NCBI RefSeq assembly: GCF_021283545.2
Contig: NZ_CP128540.1
Coordinates: 3,259,501-3,323,500 of the forward strand
From: Pseudomonas alloputida
GTDB taxonomy: Bacteria; Pseudomonadota; Gammaproteobacteria; Pseudomonadales; Pseudomonadaceae
Reading direction: 5' to 3'
Length of the DNA stretch: 64,000 nt
In this document: positions 28,536 through 37,000 of the stretch, piece after piece
How the letters are laid out: every line of letters starts with the position of its first letter
Numbering within the stretch: position 1 is the first letter of the stretch
Notes under the pieces: model-generated
What the model was told of the DNA's origin: nothing
Databases searched by the model: none
The model's input: the letters and a program-made list of their open reading frames with translations, nothing else
Translations under genes and position numbers: made by a program

Positions 28536-28605
28536 TGAAAACGTTCCCCACCCCAACACCAGCAACCTAAAGCCCCCATTACAAACGCCCGCTCCAAAAA
28601 CCAAT

Positions 28606-29085
28606 CTAGATAACAATCAATTTATCCTTTGAATATCCAACGGGCCATCTGCCAGAACAATATAACTCAACCACCCTCAACCAGACACTGTCTTCCCCAT
28701 AGTAGCACTCAGAGACATACTGGCGAAACGCAAAACAAGCCGCGTTTCTAGCAGCCACACTAAAGTCATGCGCACCCGACAAGAACTTATCTTTGGGGAC
28801 ATTCCTTACCGACTTCAGTACAGCTTTACTTACTCCAAGCCTAAGATCAAGCAAATCCTTAGGCGGCTTCGGAAAAAACTTGAACGGACAATCTTGAGTG
28901 GGAGTGGTCGGTAACCACTCAAGGTCTTCATAAGCACCAAGAAATTCAGCCTCTACCGGTTCAACAAAGACCTTAAACACGCTCTCTATATATATAACAT
29001 TTTCAAATTTATCAGCCACCTCCCCCATCTTAGAAAAAAAGTTCGCACGCCCAATTTCATCAATCAGGTTTTGAAAATCCAGCAT
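28606..29085 (-). CDS. Orphan immunity-like protein after an Rhs core end
   Basis: The 159-residue ORF (MLDFQNLIDEIGR...) is AT-rich, mixed alpha/beta and without membrane segments. It begins only about 75 bases after the Rhs core terminus (DPLGL) of fragment R3: the toxin tip between them has been reduced to about 20 residues, so the immunity gene now follows the core almost directly. No family was recognised. A soluble immunity protein for a lost tip is the simplest reading. Confidence 0.6.
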   Translation of the reverse strand: MLDFQNLIDEIGRANFFSKMGEVADKFENVIYIESVFKVFVEPVEAEFLGAYEDLEWLPTTPTQDCPFKFFPKPPKDLLDLRLGVSKAVLKSVRNVPKDKFLSGAHDFSVAARNAACFAFRQYVSECYYGEDSVWLRVVELYCSGRWPVGYSKDKLIVI

Positions 29086-29099
29086 TTTAAACCCTCAAA

Positions 29100-29575
29100 T
29101 CTGTTGGCGCGCGGCAGCAAGGCTTTCCTGCAGCTTACCAGCCCTAGCGGATCAACACACCCAGTGGGTTCCGGCCCATATTTATAAAAATTACTACCGC
29201 CTTCAAGCCCAATTGGTTCCTAAGTAATGAACATCTCAGTTTCAGGACCATAATAAAGAAGAGTATTATAGTTAAGATTGATTTCACTATCAAAATACTG
29301 CCCTTAACGATTGTGCCGTCTCTGTCCGTCAGTTCCAGCGGCGTACCAACCTGGTCCGTATGGAAGTAATAGACCTTCTGCCCTTCCCCCTTCAACCTGA
29401 TCAACCCGCGCCAACGGCGCATAGCTACCCGGCTCGGACAGGTACACCTCCCGGTGCAGGTCGTCGCGCTCCATGTCACTGTCACCTGCCCATCCAGGTT
29501 CAGCTGGTGCAAGTGACCGCTGCCATAGTACGGCTGATTGACCTTGCGCCCATCCGGCAGGTTCCACGCTCGCAC
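29100..29575 (-). pseudogene. Rhs core 3' end fragment R3a
   Basis: The reading frame shifts but keeps recognisable Rhs landmarks in order: LPDGRKVN, SGHLHQLNLDGQV, GSYAPLARVDQVEG, YYFHTDQVGTPLELTD, GQYFDSE, and near 29140-29165 the conserved DPLGL that ends the core. Parts of the middle present in the intact gene (34.8-35.4 kb) are deleted. It belonged to an Rhs whose tip has been lost, ahead of the 28606-29085 immunity gene. Confidence 0.8.
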
Positions 29576-29579
29576 AGCG

Positions 29580-29760
29580 TGTGGAGCTCCGGCCGCTCGG
29601 CATTTCCGCCTTGGGTTTCCCAGCGATAATGTCAGCCCAGGTCCAGGGCGTTGTGGGTCGCCATCAGGCCCTCGGCGTTGCTGAAGCTGCGCACGGGGTC
29701 GCCGTTGCGGTTGATCACCGCGCTCAGCCGGCCGTGAGCGCTCTCACCAAATACAAAGCC
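29580..29760 (-). pseudogene. Rhs core fragment R3b
   Basis: It is homologous to about 36775-36920 of the intact rhs gene (coding for the stretch with NRNGDTVRSFSYA and TQYRYDEHGQL) with many substitutions. It lies directly upstream of R3a, so the pieces form one internally deleted Rhs remnant. Confidence 0.7.
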
Positions 29761-29833
29761 GAATGTTGATGCCCGATACTATGCTCGCGATTTTGTGTAG
29801 CCCGCCCGCCATTAAGCGCCCCAGCAACAGCGC

Positions 29834-30364
29834 TCACCCATCAAATCTTCTGATAAAATAGTTATATCCTTCCGAAGAGTTGAGCAGTTCAGCTGTTTTA
29901 TTTTCAAGCTCTTCTGCACCATCATCATCCGTAACAGTGACAAATAGCATCGGCTCCTGAATCTTAAAGGATGAAAAGAAACCTTCCCTACGCAGAGAGC
30001 TTAAAACATTAACCATGAGCGAGAGCAGCCTTTCTTTAAAACGTAAGATATCGCTTCGGTCACTTGCCTCTCTCAGGTCCTTACAAATATCTTTGAAATA
30101 CTCCCCCTTCCACCCCTCGTATTTCCATTCTGAAGAAGCCCACTTATAGTAGGGCATCAACTCTTCACGCTCTTCTTCACCTTCCCCCTTAAGTTTCTCC
30201 TCAAGTGCCTCAACGGAATTAACCGCAACCGCCATGGTCATAGCGCTACTATCCGTATAAAGCGCGCAAGCGTAGAACTGCTCATCCGGATGTTCCACAC
30301 TCAAATCTTGCAGAGCTTTTGTCACCAAGGTTAAAGCCGTGCTCTCTAATGCCTGCCAATTCAT
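29834..30364 (-). CDS. DUF4303-like orphan immunity protein
   Basis: The 176-residue ORF has the DUF4303 pattern: an N-terminal helix, then a strand segment HPDEQFYACALYTD (about residues 25-38), an acidic helix (GEGEEEREEL), a WASSEWKYEG segment and a C-terminal RREGFF...LFVTVTDDD block. DUF4303 proteins recur as immunity proteins in polymorphic toxin loci. It lies between Rhs fragments R3b and R4 with no toxin left. Start MNWQALES at 30364. Confidence 0.6.
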   Translation of the reverse strand: MNWQALESTALTLVTKALQDLSVEHPDEQFYACALYTDSSAMTMAVAVNSVEALEEKLKGEGEEEREELMPYYKWASSEWKYEGWKGEYFKDICKDLREASDRSDILRFKERLLSLMVNVLSSLRREGFFSSFKIQEPMLFVTVTDDDGAEELENKTAELLNSSEGYNYFIRRFDG

Positions 30365-30379
30365 TGCACTCTCCTGTTC

Positions 30380-30856
30380 AGTTCGACATCATCGACAACC
30401 AATTGCTCTATCGAACCCCAAGACCGATACGTCGCCTGCCAAACAATCTCACCCTCGCGATCAGTCAGCTCAAGCGCCGTAGCAATCTGATCCGTATCTG
30501 CGCAGCTGTACGTGACGTTGTTCTCGTTGACCAACGCGGTCAGGCGAATGGCCCTGTCGTACTCGTAGCGACTCTGTAGACGCTGCAGGTAAAGGTTTCC
30601 GTAGTGCCGTCCGGGTGGCTGATGCGCAGCACTTCGCCGTCGGGCTTGCGCTCCAGCGTGGTGGTCTGGTTCAGCGCGTCTGTTACCGCGACCAGGTGCT
30701 GGCGCTCGTCATAGCGGTAGTACGTGCTCTTGCCCGAGCAGTCCTGATAGCGTTCGACCTGGGCCAGGGTGTTCCACCACAGGTACTTGGACTTGTAGGT
30801 CGCATCGATGATGGTGTGCGGCAGGCCGTCATCGCTGTTCAGGTACTCGGTCATCT
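30380..30856 (-). pseudogene. Rhs core fragment R4, left part (before IS66)
   Basis: 30390-30500 matches the core 3' region at 34555-34650; 30500-30560 matches 35905-35970; 30575-30856 matches 36085-36365, the last at very high identity (TEYLNSDDGLPHTI, KSTYYRYDERQHL). Two internal deletions are evident. The fragment is cut at 30856 by the IS66-family element and resumes at 32898. Confidence 0.85.
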
Positions 30857-30941
30857 GTAAGGGATCCATCATCCCCACATTCCAACCGTCCACCTGATTC
30901 CCGATGCTGTGCTCCCGATTTCTTTCTGGAGCCAGCCCGCC

Positions 30942-31301
30942 ATGATGCGCCCCGACAGCAAAGTCGAAAAAGTCTACCTCTACCCCAAGCCCGTGGACTT
31001 TCGAAAGTCCATCGACGGCCTCACTGCCCTGGTCGAACTGGACATCAAGGTCGCCGTGTTCGACCCGGTACTTTTCGTCTTCCTCAATAAAGCCCGTAAC
31101 CGCATCAAGGTGTTGTATTGGGAGCGCAACGGCTTCTGCCTTTGGCTCAAGCGCCTCGAAGCCGAGCGTTTCAAAACTTCACCCGACGCGACCGACGAAG
31201 CTATCGTACTGACCGTCCAGGAACTGAATTGGCTACTCGACGGTTTCGATCTCTGGCGCAACCGTCCGCATCAGGTTTTGACTCCTCGTTTCGTCGCCTG
31301 A
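30942..31301 (+). CDS. tnpB: IS66 accessory protein TnpB
   Basis: The protein has 119 residues from ATG 30942 (a second ATG follows at once). It has the IS66 Orf2 pattern: VYLYPKPVDFRKSIDGL at about residues 10-26, a VLYWERNGFCLW block (about 60-71) and an RPH end. TnpB of IS66 elements is needed for transposition, with unclear biochemical role. It ends 19 bases before tnpC. Confidence 0.93.
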   Translation: MMRPDSKVEKVYLYPKPVDFRKSIDGLTALVELDIKVAVFDPVLFVFLNKARNRIKVLYWERNGFCLWLKRLEAERFKTSPDATDEAIVLTVQELNWLLDGFDLWRNRPHQVLTPRFVA

Positions 31302-31319
31302 CCGGGTATAATCCGGGCC

Positions 31320-32852
31320 ATGATTTCAGTGCCCGATAACCTTCCTGACGACCCTGCCGCGCTCAAACTACTGCTTGCGCAGTTGTTGGCCGAGCGCACG
31401 GTCGACAAAGGTCAGATCGTCGACCTTAAAGAACAGGTCAAGCTGCTGCGTGACCGATTATTCAATCGCAAGTCCGAGCAAACCGTCGAGTCCAACACGC
31501 CCCAACTGGCGTTGTTCAATGAACCCGAAAGTCAGTGGGTACCTACCGCTGATGATGCCGACGAAGAAGTTGTTGCGCCAAGCAAGCAGCGCGGCAAACG
31601 CAAGCCACTGTCGGCTGACCTGCCACGCATTGAAGTCATTCATGACTTGCCCGAGCACGAACTGACTTGCGCCTGTGGTTGCCGCAAACACGTGGTTGGC
31701 GAGCAAACCAGCGAACAACTCGACATCGTGCCGATGCAGATCCGTGTGCTTAAACACGTACGCAAAATCTATGGCTGCCGTGGCTGCGAAACCGCGCCGG
31801 TCACCGCTGACAAGCCGGCCCAATTGATTGAAAAGAGCATGGCCAGTCCCAGCGTGCTGGCGATGTTGCTAACCACCAAGTACGTCGATGGCCTGCCGCT
31901 GCACCGCTTCGAAACGGTGCTGAACCGACATGGTATCGAGATCCCCCGGCAAACCCTGGCCCGCTGGGTCATCCAGTGCAGCGAACACTTTCAGCCACTG
32001 CTGAACCTGATGCGTGACCGCCTGCTGGAAAGCCCGGTGATCCATTGCGATGAAACTCGCGTGCAGGTGCTCAAAGAGCCGGATCGTGATCCGACCAGTC
32101 AATCCTGGATGTGGGTGCAGGCCAGTGGCCCGCCTGATCGACAAGTCGTGCTGTTCGATTACACCACCAGCCGCGCGCAGGAGGTGCCGCTGCGCCTGCT
32201 GGAGGGCTATCGCGGTTACGTGATGACCGATGATTACGCCGGTTACAACGCGTTGGCGCTACAGCCGGGCGTTGAACGACTGGCGTGCATGGCGCATGTC
32301 CGGCGTAAATTCGTCGAAGCGCAGAAGGTGCAGCCTAAGGGCAAGAGCGGTCGCGCCGATGTTGCGCTGACGATGATCAACAAACTGTATGGCATCGAAC
32401 GCGACCTCAAGGATGCCAGCGATGAACAGCGATTCATCGGTCGTCAGGAACGAAGCCTGCCGATCCTTGAGCAGTTGAAAAGTTGGCTCGACAAGACGCA
32501 CTCACAGGTGACACCGCAAAGCGTACTGGGCAAGGCGGTGCTTTACCTGGCAAACAACTGGAACCGCCTGGAGCGGTATGTCGAGGCGGGCCACCTGCCG
32601 ATCGACAACAACCTGGCAGAGCGGGCCATAAAGCCGTTTGTGATCGGGCGCAAAGCTTGGCTGTTCAGTGACACGCCCAAGGGAGCCACGGCTAGCGCGC
32701 AGATCTACAGCTTGGTCGAAACCGCCAAGGTCAACGGCCAAGAGCCCTATACGTGGCTGCGCCACGTCCTGGAGCGACTGCCGCACGCCTCATCGGTAGC
32801 AGACTACGAAGCGCTGCTGCCATGGAACTGTTCGCCAGAGATGCCACGGTAA
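31320..32852 (+). CDS. tnpC: IS66-family transposase TnpC
   Basis: The 510-residue DDE transposase has an N-terminal leucine-zipper/coiled-coil (about 12-45), a zinc-finger-like CACGCR...CRGCE region (about 118-155) and the central catalytic domain with HCDETRVQV (first Asp near residue 242). [11 protein letters not shown] (second Asp, near 302) and the [11 protein letters not shown] end (catalytic Glu) follow. Reading frame intact, so the element may still be mobile. Confidence 0.95.
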   Translation: MISVPDNLPDDPAALKLLLAQLLAERTVDKGQIVDLKEQVKLLRDRLFNRKSEQTVESNTPQLALFNEPESQWVPTADDADEEVVAPSKQRGKRKPLSADLPRIEVIHDLPEHELTCACGCRKHVVGEQTSEQLDIVPMQIRVLKHVRKIYGCRGCETAPVTADKPAQLIEKSMASPSVLAMLLTTKYVDGLPLHRFETVLNRHGIEIPRQTLARWVIQCSEHFQPLLNLMRDRLLESPVIHCDETRVQVLKEPDRDPTSQSWMWVQASGPPDRQVVLFDYTTSRAQEVPLRLLEGYRGYVMTDDYAGYNALALQPGVERLACMAHVRRKFVEAQKVQPKGKSGRADVALTMINKLYGIERDLKDASDEQRFIGRQERSLPILEQLKSWLDKTHSQVTPQSVLGKAVLYLANNWNRLERYVEAGHLPIDNNLAERAIKPFVIGRKAWLFSDTPKGATASAQIYSLVETAKVNGQEPYTWLRHVLERLPHASSVADYEALLPWNCSPEMPR

Positions 32853-32897
32853 CTTTGGCTTCCACCTTGTGGTAGGTGGGGTTCATGGATCGGTTAC

Positions 32898-33345
32898 GGT
32901 CATCTGGCCGAGGGCATCGAATTCGGCGAGCAGGTTGCCCTTGTCGTCGTAGCGCGCTCGCCAGGTGCTGCCATCCGGGTAGCTGACCTGGTTCACCAGC
33001 GTGGTCAGGTGATGATATTCGTAGGTGGTCTTGCGGCCCAGCGGATCGGTCTCTTCGAGCAAGCGGGAGAATTCGTCGTACTTGAATTGCAGGCGGTTAC
33101 CGTCCGGCAAGGTCAGGCCAACCATATTGCCGTGTTCGTCCAGCTCGATGGCGTAACGCTCGCCGCCATAATCGCGGCTGGCGACCACGCGGTGGTCGGC
33201 GTTGTACTGCACTTCCAGCTCGCGGCCAAGTACGTCGGTGGCCCAGCTGGTGCGGCTATCAGCGGAAGTGGTAGTGCTCGCCGTCGCTGGTCCAGTGCTC
33301 GACCACGCGCGGTTTGCCGCTGAGGGTTTCCCAGCGGTAGTGGCC
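32898..33345 (-). pseudogene. Rhs core fragment R4, right part (after IS66)
   Basis: From the repeated GGTCATCT onward the sequence matches the intact rhs gene at about 36357-36720 with only a handful of mismatches per 100 bases (EFDALGQM, DSRTSWATDVLG). It then loses the frame near 33265 and ends. With the IS removed, R4 left and right join seamlessly, so they were one fragment. Confidence 0.88.
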
Positions 33346-33547
33346 ACCTTCGGTGCAGACCTGTGGTATTGCTGCCAAAGAGGTGGCGCCCTTCCTATGA
33401 AAGACGCAATTTCTGAATTGACGATTTATAGGGACATCGGGGCTTTCGCCCCGAAATACTACCTAACATGTTATTAAAGAACTACGGACACCTGCAAAAT
33501 ACAATATTAGCAAATTCAAACAAAACCAACCATAGCGACAGCCAGCG
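33346..33547. other. Non-coding gap with a GC hairpin
   Basis: These 202 bases hold no gene. A 7-bp stem TCGGGGC / GCCCCGA (33437-33443, 33448-33454) lies about 95 bases beyond the immunity gene stop and could terminate the long minus-strand rhs operon, though no T-run follows. Confidence 0.35.
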
Positions 33548-34024
33548 CTACCCAAGACCTGTCAACTTGATTATTTGATCAGTATATTTTTTTGCATTTG
33601 GGATTCTACACAATTTAATATATTCCAGCAGGCATTCACGACCAGACATCGCCAATGCAAACTCAATAAGATTGGTCAACAAAAAACCTTGTGAATATTT
33701 CCCAACCGAAAGAGTTTTACTTCTTTCATCGCCAGAAGGCTCTGCGCCAACGGGATACTCTTCCTCATCCTCCTCATCTGAAAGCGCTTGGAACTTACAA
33801 ATAGAATACTGCTTTATAAGATCCATTTTGTTTGTCAATATGGACATCAAGTCATCAATATCAACCTTTGCCTTTACAATCTTAGCAGAGTCGAGACGAG
33901 CGAATACTTCTGCATATTCCGACTCAACCTCAATACCTGTAGCGTCGACTAGCTCCGCAAGTAACTCCCTATAAGCAGACGACCCAACTAGATTCTCCGC
34001 CAATGAACCGCCATTGATTACCAT
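33548..34024 (-). CDS. Cognate immunity protein of the intact Rhs
   Basis: The 158-residue soluble, mostly helical protein (MVINGGSLAENL...) has an acidic middle (DEEDEEEYPVG). Its ATG lies 7 bases inside the rhs gene end, the tight overlap typical of a toxin tip and its immunity gene, and the AT-rich composition contrasts with the Rhs core but matches the tip. No family name could be given. It should bind and block the HNH-like tip. Confidence 0.75.
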   Translation of the reverse strand: MVINGGSLAENLVGSSAYRELLAELVDATGIEVESEYAEVFARLDSAKIVKAKVDIDDLMSILTNKMDLIKQYSICKFQALSDEEDEEEYPVGAEPSGDERSKTLSVGKYSQGFLLTNLIEFALAMSGRECLLEYIKLCRIPNAKKYTDQIIKLTGLG

Positions 34025-37000
34025 ACATCAACTCCTTTAATTACTCTAATCAAGTCAGACCCTACATGCCTAAACTGGTCGACAGCCTCATGCTCCCACG
34101 GAGTAAGCGCGAGCAAATTTGACGAATCATGTACACCCGCCCCACCCACTCGCTGAGGAATATCATTATGATGAAGTTCTAATGCATACTCTCTAATTGA
34201 TATTTTATCGGTCTTGCGCGAAATCACCTCAACTGTCATTTTGGGCGCTTTCCCCTCAGCCATACGCACAAGGTTTGTGGGTGAGTAGGCACGAGTAGGT
34301 GCTTTGGCCTCAGCTTTCCAATAGTTTTTTCGAGCAGTACTCCAACACTCCCATCCCCACGGGTCGATCCACCCTGCCGGATTCTGACCATAGCGATAAA
34401 GATTTAGCCCGCCATCTAAACCAATAGGGTCCTGAGTGACATAACGTCCCACTTCAGAATAATAATATCGGAAGGTATTATAGTGCAGCCCTGTTTCAGC
34501 ATCAAAGTACTGACCTTGGAAGCGCAGATTCTGATCGACCTCTTTGATCGACAAAGTTTCTATCGTGCCCCAAGAGCGATACGTCGCCTGCCAAACAATC
34601 TCACCCTCGCTATCCGTCAGCTCAAGCGGCGTCCCAATCTGATCGGTATGGAAGTAATAGACCTTCTGCCCTTCTCCTTCAACCTGATCAACCCGCGCCA
34701 ATGGCGCATAGCTACCCGGCTCGTACAGGTACAAGATGCTCTGCCCTGGCGTTTCCTCCCGCAGCATCCTTAGCCCTTGCCAGAGGAAGCGCTTCTGCTC
34801 GACCTCGCCATTGATTTCAGCCTGCTTGGCTATTCGCCTCCCCAAGCTGTCGTAACGATACTCGCCTTGGCTTTCCAGCTTGCCATTGACCAACGTCTCC
34901 GCCCGCACCAGCCGGTTCTCGCAGTCGTAGCTGAAGTGCTGCAGCTTGCTGTGCCCAGAGCGCTTCTCGATCAGGTTGCCCCACGGATCGTAGCGGTACT
35001 CCTGGTCCCGCCACTGCTTGATCCGGTTGTCCTTGACCTTGTCGAATTGCCGCGCATTGAAGTCCAGGCGGTTGGCTGCCGGGTCGTAGCGGAACTCCTC
35101 ACTGCCGATCAACGAGCCGGTATCGCGACTGCGCAACTGGCCGTTGGCTTCGTACTCGTACTTGATCTCGCCGCGTAGCTTGTCGAGGGTACGCACCAGT
35201 TCACCGGCCGGGTCGTACTGGTAACGGCGGTGGATCGGGTTGTAGGCGTGCTCGACCAGCAACGAGGTATTGATGCCGGTGTTGTGCACCTGCGAAAGCT
35301 TGTCGGCCGGCAAGGTCGAGGCAAACTGCCAGGCCTTGCGCCCCATGGCGTCATAACCGAAGCAACTGGTGAGCTTGCCCTGGGTCCGGTACACCTCGCG
35401 GTGCAGGTCATCGCGCTCCATGTCGCTGATCACCTGACCATCCAGGTTCAGCTGGTGCAGGTGGCCGCTGCCGTAGTACAGGTGATTGACCTTGCGGCCA
35501 TCCGGCAGGGTCAGCGTGGTCAGGTTGCTGAGCGGGTCGTACTCGTAGCCGAGCGTGCCGTCAGGGCTGATTTCTTTGGTCAGCCGACCGAGCAGATCGT
35601 AGGCGTACTCAAGCTTTTCTTCCGTGATCCCAAGCTGCTTGCCGATCCCGGTCGGTTGGCGCTCGATGCTCAGCAACCGGTCACCGTCGTCATAGGTGAA
35701 TCGCTGTTGTGCGTCGCTATTCAGTTTGGCGATCAGGCGACCAATGGCATCACGCTCGAACAGCGTATGGCGCTCGGGCCGCTCGGCATTTTCGCCATAG
35801 CCAATCTCATCCAGTCGTGTGAGATGGCCACCGACGTCGTAGCTGAAACGCCGGGTCAGGTTATCCACCCGCACTTCTTCGCTCAGTCGGTCCGAAGCGT
35901 CGTAGGCAAAGCTGTACGTGGCGTTGTTTTCGTTGACCAGCGCGGTCAGGCGCATGGCCTTGTCGTACTCGTAGCGAACCCGCTGGCCCTTGGCATCCTG
36001 GCGGCTGCTCGGCAGGCCGCGGGCCGTGCGCATCAGGCGGGTGGTCTGGCCCTTGCCGTCGGTGTGGCTGAGCACCTGACCGTAGACGTTGTAGGTGAAG
36101 CTTTCCGTGGTGCCGTCCGGGTGGCTGATGCGCAGCACTTCGCCGTCGGGCTTGCGCGCCAGCGTGGTGGTCTGGTTCAGCGCGTCGGTTACTGCGACCA
36201 GGTGCTGGCGTTCGTCATAGCGGTAGTACGTACTCTTGCCCGAGCAGTCCTGGTAGCGCTCGACCTGGGCCAGGGTGTTCCACCACAGGTACTTGGACTT
36301 GTAGGTCGCATCGATGATGGTGTGCGGCAGGCCGTCATCGCTGTTCAGGTACTCGGTCATCTGGCCGAGGGCATCGAATTCGGCGAGCAGGTTGCCCTTG
36401 TCGTCGAAACGCGCTCGCCAAGTGCTGCCATCCGGGTAGCTGACCTGGGTCACCAGTGTGGTCAGGTGGTGATATTCGTACTGGGTCTTGCGGCCCAGCG
36501 GGTCGGTCTCTTCGAGCAGGCGGGAGAATTCGTCGTACTTGAATTGCAGGCGGTTACCGTCCGGCAAGGTCAGGCCAACCATATTGCCGTGTTCGTCCAG
36601 CTCGATGGCGTAACGCTCCCCGCCATAATCGCGGCTGGCGACCACGCGGTGGTCGGCGTTGTACTGCACTTCCAGCTCGCGGCCGAGCACGTCGGTGGCC
36701 CAGCTGGTGCGGCTATCGAGGTCGTAGCGGAAGTGGTAGTGCTCGCCGTCGCTGGTCCAGTGTTCGACCACGCGTGGCTTGTCGCCCAGGGTTTGCCAAC
36801 GGTAGTGGCAGCCCAGCCCCAGCGCGTTGCTGTGGGTCACCATCAGGCCGTCGGCGTAGCTGAAGCTGCGCACGGTGTCGCCGTTGCGGTTGATCACCGC
36901 GCTCAGCTGGCCGTGTTCGTCGTAGCGGTACTGGGTAAGCGTTTCCACCGCTTCGTTGTTCACCACGCGCTTGATGTCGGTCAGGCGACCCAGCGGGTTG

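Larger units (their letters stand above)
30857..32897 (+). mobile_element. IS66-family insertion sequence (2041 bp, tnpB-tnpC)
   Basis: Terminal inverted repeats begin GTAAGGGATCCATCATCCCC (left, 30857) and, read inward from 32897, GTAACCGATCCATGAACCCC; both start with the GTAA typical of IS66. The 8-bp direct repeat GGTCATCT flanks it (30849-30856 and 32898-32905), matching the 8-bp duplication of this family. It carries tnpB and tnpC but no tnpA. It interrupts an Rhs fragment that was already decayed. Confidence 0.93.

Noticed and set aside
28366..28632. Plus-strand 88-codon ORF in the Rhs graveyard
   Set aside because: Overlaps the deaminase-tip remnant in antisense; proline-rich composition typical of chance frames.
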